Source of the DNA: Aspidapion aeneum
Taxonomy: Eukaryota > Arthropoda > Insecta > Coleoptera > Brentidae
DNA: 64,000 nt
Assembly: GCA_963576565.1 (NCBI GenBank)
Contig: OY755044.1
Location: 97,268,495-97,332,494, forward strand
Reading direction: 5' to 3'
The notes under the pieces: model-generated
Told to the model about the DNA's origin: nothing
Seen by the model: the letters and a program-made list of their open reading frames with translations, nothing else
Databases searched by the model: none
Shown: one piece after another, positions 15,001 through 24,000 of the stretch
How positions within the stretch are numbered: position 1 is the first letter of the stretch
How the letters are laid out: each line of letters begins with the position of its first letter
Position numbers and translations under genes: made by a program

Positions 15001-18000
15001 TTTAAGAATGCCTTTCGGTCTTAAAAATGCATCTTTTACCGTATGATGGATGAAATATTACATGAATAGCTCTACAAATTTTGTTTCTCTTGAAGAACAT
15101 TTAAAAGTTTAACTTGATAAATCCGAATTTTTACAATAAGAAGTTCAATTCTTAGGACACATTATTACACCAGAAGGTATAAAACTAAATCCATATAAAA
15201 TTGAAGCAATAATTAAATACCCCTTACCTAAAACAAAAACGGAAATTAAATCTTTACTCGGATTAATTGACTACTATCGAAAGTTTATCAGCAATTTCGC
15301 AAAAATCACGATATTTTTTACAAAATGCTTAACAAAACTCAAATTTTTTTTCTAAACGAGGTTAGAAAGGACGAATTGTAACAGCTGAACTGCTACACCG
15401 ATTTTAGTGAGTCTATATCTTCAGTCTCTTAAGTCTTTGACTAAGCTAAGTTATCTAACTTACGAAAGCATTGGCAAGTTAAATGCGCTATAACTCAAAA
15501 AATGTTTTTCGCATTTGCATATTATATTAAGTTGCTTTTCATACTGTTACGGGTTCACTACCACAATCAAAACATGCAAATGTCAAAAACAATATGTCAA
15601 TTTATTTCGACAACTCACTAATAACTCACTACTCAAATTGGCCTATTAACTTCGTGTTAATATCTCGCGATTACTACAGCTCGTTAACTCTGACTGACTG
15701 GTTAGGCGATGTCCACTTCCTTATATACCCTCTGCGATCTTTAGTCACAGATAACGCAACAAAAACCTAGACTAATAATACAACCATAAGAAAAACTAAC
15801 CTAATACTACACTAAACCTAAATAAATTCTAACTTTAAAATTTAAATAACTAAAATTTGTAACAATACAAACTTTATTCGGTAGGTAGGAAATGAAGGGC
15901 AAATACAAGCTAAAACATTACCACCAATTCAGTATGGTATCGCTTTGGAACGGAATCTTGGTCCATACGATCCACTAAGCCTGGAAAAATGCTGTGATAG
16001 CCTGGCCTTTCTTGTTAGAGATGTAGCTCATATTACGCCATATAATTTCGATATGTGCGTGCACTGTATACGAACTTTTGTGGAGGCTAGCATGCAGGAA
16101 AGTAAGTATATATATATTTTACCTTCCTAGCCCGCGTAGCAATGGCTAGAGAAAGTATTATTTTGCACGAAAATTTTTTTTTGAGATAACGCCAAAAATG
16201 TGTTAATTATATCGTCGTGATGTCTGTTTGTGTATCTGTGTGTGTGTATATTATTTATGTCCGTAACACGATAGCACCTAAACCGCAGAACCGATTTTCA
16301 TAAAATTTTTAGGTAAAATAGTGTTCGGCACTTTTACGAGTTGATTATATTTTGGTCCAAATTATTTAATGGTAATGACAGTTTTTTGACAATTAAAACG
16401 TTAAAAAAATACTAGGTTTTTAACGGAGTGTCGTATCAATACACTGTTTTCGGTGTTATATATACCAAAACTTCGTAGGAGCTTTAGTTTATTTACAAAA
16501 AACTGTTATGAAACGACCCGAACCTAACCGCTCCGTATCAAAAGCCCCCTAACCGCTCCGTATCAAAAGGCCCCTAACCGCTCCGTATCAAAAGGCCCCT
16601 AACCGCTCCGTATCAAAAGGCCCCTAACCGCTCCGTACCAAAAGGCCCCTAACCGCTCCGTATCAAATGGCCACTAACCGCTCCGTATCAAAAGGCCCCT
16701 AACCGCTCCGTATCAAAGGGCTTCTAACCGCTCCGTATCAAAAGGCCCCTAACCGCTCCGTATCAAAGGGCCCCTAACCGCTCCGTATCAAAAGGCCCCT
16801 AACCGCTCCATATCAAAAGGCCCTAACCGCTCCGTATCAAGAGGCCCATAACCGCTCCGTATCAAAAGGCCCCTAACCGCTCCGTATCAAAAGGCCCCTA
16901 ACCGCTCCGTATCAAAAGGCCCCTAACTGCTCCGTATCAACAGGCCCCTAACCGCTCTATATGCTATATTATCATGGCTTCACTTGAAATGTGATAATAG
17001 GCTAGCTAGGAAGGTGTCGGATCCGTCATGGATCCATTTATTTTTTTCTACAATCGTGCCCACTTTTCCCTACTTATTTTAATTCAGTAATTGTCACTTT
17101 CCCGCACAAACTGCGAGCAAGTTTGTTTTTGAAATGGTGGCGCAAGAAAATTTTTGTTTTTACGACAAATTTACGACAATTATTGCTTAGATAGGTTTTT
17201 AAAAATTTTAATTTTTCTAGGGTGTCAGTGCTAAGTTAAGACTCATAGACTCGATAATTAATGCATATATTGCGAGTATCCAATTCTTAAGTGGTAATGT
17301 TAAGTTTAAGGTTAAATTTAATATTAGAATTTTTGATGTTAGTACCTGGCGACGATCATTCGTTATGAATTATTAAACTTTTAGATAGAAAAAGTAAAAA
17401 ACCAAATAGAGATTCAAGACCTCGTAAGAAAACAACGCTTAGAAGAAAGCCTGAGATTATTAAAACAAGAAGTATTAATATTATTCCTAATGAAGAAAGC
17501 GATGATGCTGAAGAATCTAGAGGATATCATTACTTGGTAAGTCAACTATTAAATTTTCATACAGTGATTTTTTTATCATGTATCATAAACATTTACATGT
17601 TAAAATTTCAACCCTAGGTATGTTAAGTGTGCGTGAAAAAATGTCCAATCTGAGGGCACGGCAGTGCCTCGCCAAGTTCGCGCGCCGTAACCATCTTTTC
17701 TGGAAACATTTCAGCCGATATTTGACCTATCTAAAACTCTACTTCGGAATGAGCTACGAATCTCAAACTTTGCACAATCGTAGATCTCCATGGAGTTAAC
17801 AACCCCCATTCCATAAAGTAGTAAAGTAGTTACGAATATCCAAAAAACGTCGAAATTGCCACTCACTCACTGACTCACTCATGTATAGATCATCAATATT
17901 CTACTGTACTTCCAGACATGCTACAAAGCTGAAATTTGGCAGACTGATAGAAATTATGACCAAACCCCTGGAAAAAAAACCCCAAAATTTTAATTTACTC

Positions 18001-21000
18001 CCCTCCCCTATACATTTAAAGTTATGTAAAATTAGCATCGCCCACTTCCAGAAATGCTAGAGAGTTGAGCTTTGGCAGACTGATAGGAACTATGATAAAA
18101 CTATAGGAAAAAATTAAAACAGCCCAAAATTCTAATTTACTTCCCTCCCCTATAAATGTAAAGTTAAGTAAAAATAACATTGCCTACTTCCAGACATACT
18201 AGAGAGCTGAGCTTTGGAAGACCGATAGTAACTATAATAAAGTTATAGAAAAAAATTAAAACACCCCAAAATTCTAATTAACTTCCTTCCCCTATTAATG
18301 TAAAGTTATGTAAAAGTAACCCTGCCCACTTCCAGAAACGTTAGAGAGCTGAACTTTTTAAGACTGAAAGGCAATATGATAAAACTATATGAAAAAATTT
18401 AAAAACACCGACATTTTAATTTACTTCCCTCTCGTATAAATGTAAATTTATATAAAATTAACATTGCCCACTTCCAGAATTGCTGGAGAGCTGAGCATTG
18501 GAATGCTGATAGAAATTATGATAAAACCATGGGAAAAATTTTAAAAGTCCAATATTTTCATTTACACTCCTCCTCTATAAATGTAAAGTTATGTAAAAGT
18601 AACATTACCCACTTCCAGAAACGCTGGAGAGCTGAGCATTGGAAGACTGATAGGAACTATGATAAAACTATAGGACAAAATTTAAAAAACACGACAATTT
18701 TAATTTATTTCCCTCCCCTATACATGTAAAGTTATGTAAAAGTAATATTGTGCACTTTCAGAAACGCTAGAGAGCTGAGCTTTGGAAGGCTGATAGGAAC
18801 TACGATAAAACCATGGAAAAAAATTAAAAAATCTCAAAAATTTAAGTAAGGCATTGCAAAAGTTTTGAACAATATTCCGCATATTTTACTACTTTAAAAA
18901 TTAAGTATTATCCAATTCCTTTAAAAAAGAAGTGAAATCATAACAAAAACATTTCATGTAAAAAAAAGCCAAATACGCGAAAATGGCATTCCGTAAAAAG
19001 AATTGAGATAAAAGTAATGCCAAGTTTTCCAATACAAATTTTAAAATAAAGGTTCTTACTAGTTTGGAAATATTTTTCTAAACTTGGCTATTACGGCTGT
19101 AAATGACTCTTAGTGCTAAATTGAACATAAAGAAGTTTGGCTGTAATAGCAAAGTTTAAAAAAACATTTCCAAACTAGTAAGAACCTTTCATTTTGAAAT
19201 TTGTATTGGAAAACTTGGCTTTACTTTTATCTCAATTCTTTTTACGGAATGTCATTTTCGCGTATTTGGCTTTTTTTACATAAAATGTTTTTGTTATGAT
19301 AAATAACTTTAAATAAGGTACACAAATACGCTGCGTTCTAAAAATGTTGGGAAGTCCCATTCCCAATGGAAGGTTTTTTAGAAAAAAATTATTTTTTTGA
19401 GCTTAGTTAAAGATTTGGTTAGGGGTTTTTCGCAAATAACGTAGTGCTTGAGAGGTCGAGGGATTCCTAAAATGAAACATTCCGCCTTTTTACAGAATTT
19501 AAAAGAAATAAATTGCTCATAAATTGAAGTGAGCCATCCCATTTTTTTTGGACATTTTTAAAGTAAATTTATTCCTAAACGAAACGGTGAATTCGCACAC
19601 AATTTTCTATGTGATATAGCTTCGATTATCCTCTTTTAATGTTTGGTTTCCTTGTTGTCCTGCGCTTGAGAGATAGCTTCACAGGGTGGCTACAACGCAA
19701 GTGTAACAAAACTGTGAAAGTTTTTTTTCAAAAAAATTCCACTTCAATTTTTGAGCAGTTTTTATAGGGGCGTTTTAGCTAAATAAATATAAATGAAAAA
19801 CTTGTCAATTATTGTCAAAGAAAAACAAATTACAAGTTATCACTATATCATACATACGAGTATAGAAACATCTACAAAACTTACAAGGTTGTATTGTTGT
19901 TGTATCTAATTGTTAAAAATATTTATACTTGTATACAATAATTGTATTTTTTTTTAGTTGCTGGATTTAATTCATACTTTGCACACTAGGACAGCACAGA
20001 TATTCAAATGGTGGGCGGAGGAAGGAGGAGAAATTAATCAAGCAAACTCTTTATGGTCACAAGGATGGTGTCCTTTGCTGCAGGGCATTGCGCGTATGTG
20101 TTGCGACAAGAGAGAAGGGGTAATGTATTTTTTAATGAATTGTAGATTTCTCCAGGGTGAAGTCCTTGAACCATTGTTAAAGGAGAAGAAACGAAAAGTC
20201 CTGCTTACTTCACAACACGACGTGTTTCGGTTTCTTCTCCTTTAACAATGTATTTGTTGTTTTTATTTGGGTTAGGTGTTTCTCCCGGCACAGTTTGGTA
20301 CCGTAGAACGTGTTGACTTTGTGCCACTTTTTGATAGTTTTTCTTGATTATTTAGGATTTATACAAAACAATTTTTTTTTCGGCTACTAAATTACCAAAA
20401 AATATTTAAACATTTTAAGAACTGAAGCCGCGCTTTACAATAATATTAGTCACGATTTTACCTGCGTATATGGGGTGACTTTGTGACAAAAGAAAATTAA
20501 CATAAATGTGCAAATCCGGCGTCTAGCCGATCGAGATTATTGCAAAAATAAACTTTAGTTCCAGATTAATTTGTAAACTAATTTAATGTTAAAATAAATG
20601 GATCCATGATCTGATACCTTCCTGAGGTTCTGAGCTCTAGACGTAATAAAATATTTAAATCTCTGACTATTTATATAAATGGCCCGCACAGCTGTTCGTC
20701 GACTTGTCCAACATTGACTGATGTCTAGACGAAACCGCGTGCTTCTTTGGAGAGGATAGGTTGATACAAATTTAAATTGTAACCGATTAAATGGTCAAAG
20801 TTACATGCCAGACATAAAGTTGAAATAAAATTTCGGACTTCCATTGTCTTATTTATTTTAAAACACGACGTTTCGGTTAGTAAGTATCTCTAACCGTTAT
20901 CAAGTGTAAACTGAGAGTATCTCTAACCGTTATCAACTGTAAACTGAGAGTTTACACTTGATAACAGTTAGAGATACTTACTAACCGAAACGTCGTGTTT

Positions 21001-24000
21001 TAAAATAAATAAAGACAATGGAAGTCCGAAATTTTATTTCAACACAATCATTGTCTACGAGTTTCAAACAAAGAGGCATAAAGTTACTACGTTCTACGGT
21101 ATATTTATCATAGACTCATACGCCAATGTAACATGTGATATTAGGCTCCCTTTCCCGTAGCGCTGTTAATATTGGGGTTAGAAAAAGGCTAATATAAAAC
21201 AATTATGCATTTTTTAGCTTGCTTTCAAAAGTATTTATCAGTAGAACTTAAATATTATAACTATAGTTGATAAAAAATACTTACTTAGCTTCGTAGCTCC
21301 TTTACAATAGTAGGTAGCTAGCAAATACGTTATAGCATAAATTCATGTTCAAAGAATCGAAAAGTGAAGCCCTCATATATTTGCTATATGAAGTTTAATT
21401 TGAACTTATATGAAACACACATCAATACTCATAATTATAATACGCGAGGTAAAAATATTGTAAGATCAATCTATAATAGATTAAAAAGATGCCAAAATTC
21501 AACAAAGTACTGGTGTGTCCGTTTTCTGATTGAATGTGTTTCCTCAAACAATAAGAAATTTACAACTAAAATCGTTTAAAGTCAAAGTAAAACAAATATT
21601 GCTCCAGAATGCCTTCTACTCGTTTGAAGAATTTTTAAATCATAAATTTGAAACTTGAATGTTTAGTGTTATTTGAATGTTAAGTGTACTGTTAGGATTT
21701 CAATTTAAACAAATTTTACCACTATTTTATTACTTACTATTTAGAGAGATAAAGAAAAAAAACTGACTTGTGTAAACATTGTTATATGTGAAACACCAAT
21801 AAATTTTTACTATTTTACTATTTACTCATAGCTGGCTTTGACGCGAATTTCCAAGTGCGCAGGCGTGTGTCTTGTCATGTAGACACACAGCTGCCATGTG
21901 GCTGGAGGCCATCTTTGTTGCTTATTTACGTTTTGCGGTGTTTTGCGTTTGTCGTGTAAAATTATGTTTTTATGTTTTTTCCTGTAAAAAATGGGGAATA
22001 ATTCATGTAAAACATGTGCGATTTGTGGAAAAATGTCCGGGAGCAGTAAGGAAGTGCCATTCCATAGGTAACTACTTTTATTTTACTTCATAATTTTTGA
22101 TAAAGTTAAGAGTGGTTTATAAATGCAATTAAACACTCTTCATGGTGTCCACAATAAATCTGTACAATTAGTTTTAGAAAAATTACAATTTTAATCCACA
22201 ATTTGATACATTTCTTTAAAAAAATTTGACATAACCCTAAACTTTTGACAATTGTCAAATAATGTAGTGATGTATCAGAGTATGTTCCAAAATCATCAAA
22301 ACTAACGCATGCGCAGTAACCGAAATCCTGCCTACCTGAAAAAGGAACATTAAGAATTGAATATCCTCTAACGTATTTGGTAGCTAGCTACAAGTTACAC
22401 TGTTCGAAAGCAAATTACCTGAGCAACACAACGCGCCTCCTACCTATCCCTAACATTTTGATTTTGAGCTGGAAACACCCCTAAACATTTTAGCTTATTT
22501 TAAATATCGTTTTATATTTAGTCATTGTTCAGAGTCATACTATAGCAGCTACTTTTATAAATTTTTGTTACCTAAAAAAAGTACTGTCGTATCTATATAA
22601 GAAAAAAACGTTTTTCAAAGCTGGAATGCTAAGTAATATACTAAAATAAGCGGACTTAAAGGTAACTACTGTTTTTTTTATTAGAATGTACCCAAAATAT
22701 GTTTTTTAAATGTTTTAAAGTTTATATCTTTTTCTATACAGGGTCTGATTTTTGTGTTACATTATATAATTATTATTACATATTATTCTAGGTACGAATC
22801 AGTGCCATATCTTTTCTTCAACGAGCATTGCTAGTACACGATCTTCAAACATTAACTGGTTTTGAGTGGGAGCAATGTTTTCACAGAGTGCTATTTCCTT
22901 TGCTGCACTATCTACTCCAACCAATCGATCCACATTCACCATTCAAGATGGCTGAGTTCAGAAACAGAGCTGCAACTGTTTTGTCTAAGGTAGGCATGTA
23001 TTCGAAATAAGAATAATTAAACTTTTTATTGGTCAATTTAAAAGACGGCCTTTCCACTAACCGATACTGTGTTTAAACGATAGACCAAAATAGCCAAGCT
23101 ATTCGCGACGTCAAGGTCTGTCAGCGGATTTATAATTGTGCTTATAAGTATGTATACTTGGGTGTTATATTTGATAAGACAGGAACAGACTGTAAAGAAT
23201 TGGAAAAAAGAATAGTAAAAGCAAAAAAGTTATTGGATGTCTTAACAGTATTTTATGGAGCAGAGAGATAAAAAGAATATAAAATTTAACATATATGAAA
23301 CAATGGTCAAAAGCACGCTGTTGTATGGAATAGAGACTTGTCGCGTAACAGAAAAATACAAAACAAAAATGGAAAGTGTCCAAATGGATGCAATAAGAAG
23401 ATCAATGAGAATATCTAGAATAGATCACATAAGAAATGAGATCATAAAAGAAAAAATGGGAATCGAGGGAAGCATAACGGATGACATCACTAAAAGGCAA
23501 CTGATATGGTACGGCCATATACAACGGATGAACGACGAAAGATTACCAAAGCAGGTCCTAGAATGGCAACCAATAGGGCGCAGAAAAAGAGGGCGTCCTA
23601 AACTAGAATGGCAACAGTCAATCCAAAGATCAATGAGTCAAAAGAATCGACAGAGGATGATTGTTAGGATCGAAGGAGGTGGAGAATAGGCGTCGGACAA
23701 CGTAGAAAAACGTTCTAAACTGACATAGTAGTAGCTATCCTTAATCCAGTTTCCACCTAAGCGGTTTTTTTTATCAGAGAGGGCTGACTCAAAAAACGCA
23801 TCAAGTGATGCTGCATTTAAAGCAAGTGCAAATATACATGTCCCGTCACGCGCTTCCTTCTATAAAGCAGACTGAGCACGCATAGATAAAAATCCGGCCT
23901 TTATAGTCGTAACAATGATCCAACCTAACAATAGAGGCTTATTGAAAGTGTAATAAGGTCTAGTACAGTGACGGCTTGTGACGTTATCAATTGGGGAGGC

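Noticed and set aside
16526..16958. CRISPR-like regular array
   Set aside because: Units of 25 bp are contiguous with no unique spacers, and the genome is eukaryotic.
16551..16960. Telomere-like repeat because of CCCCTAACC strings
   Set aside because: The unit is 25 bp and only shares a short CCTAACC string; not a 5-bp insect telomere repeat.
23255..23689. 144-codon frame as a host gene
   Set aside because: Matches the conserved tail of LINE polymerases and continues upstream in another frame.
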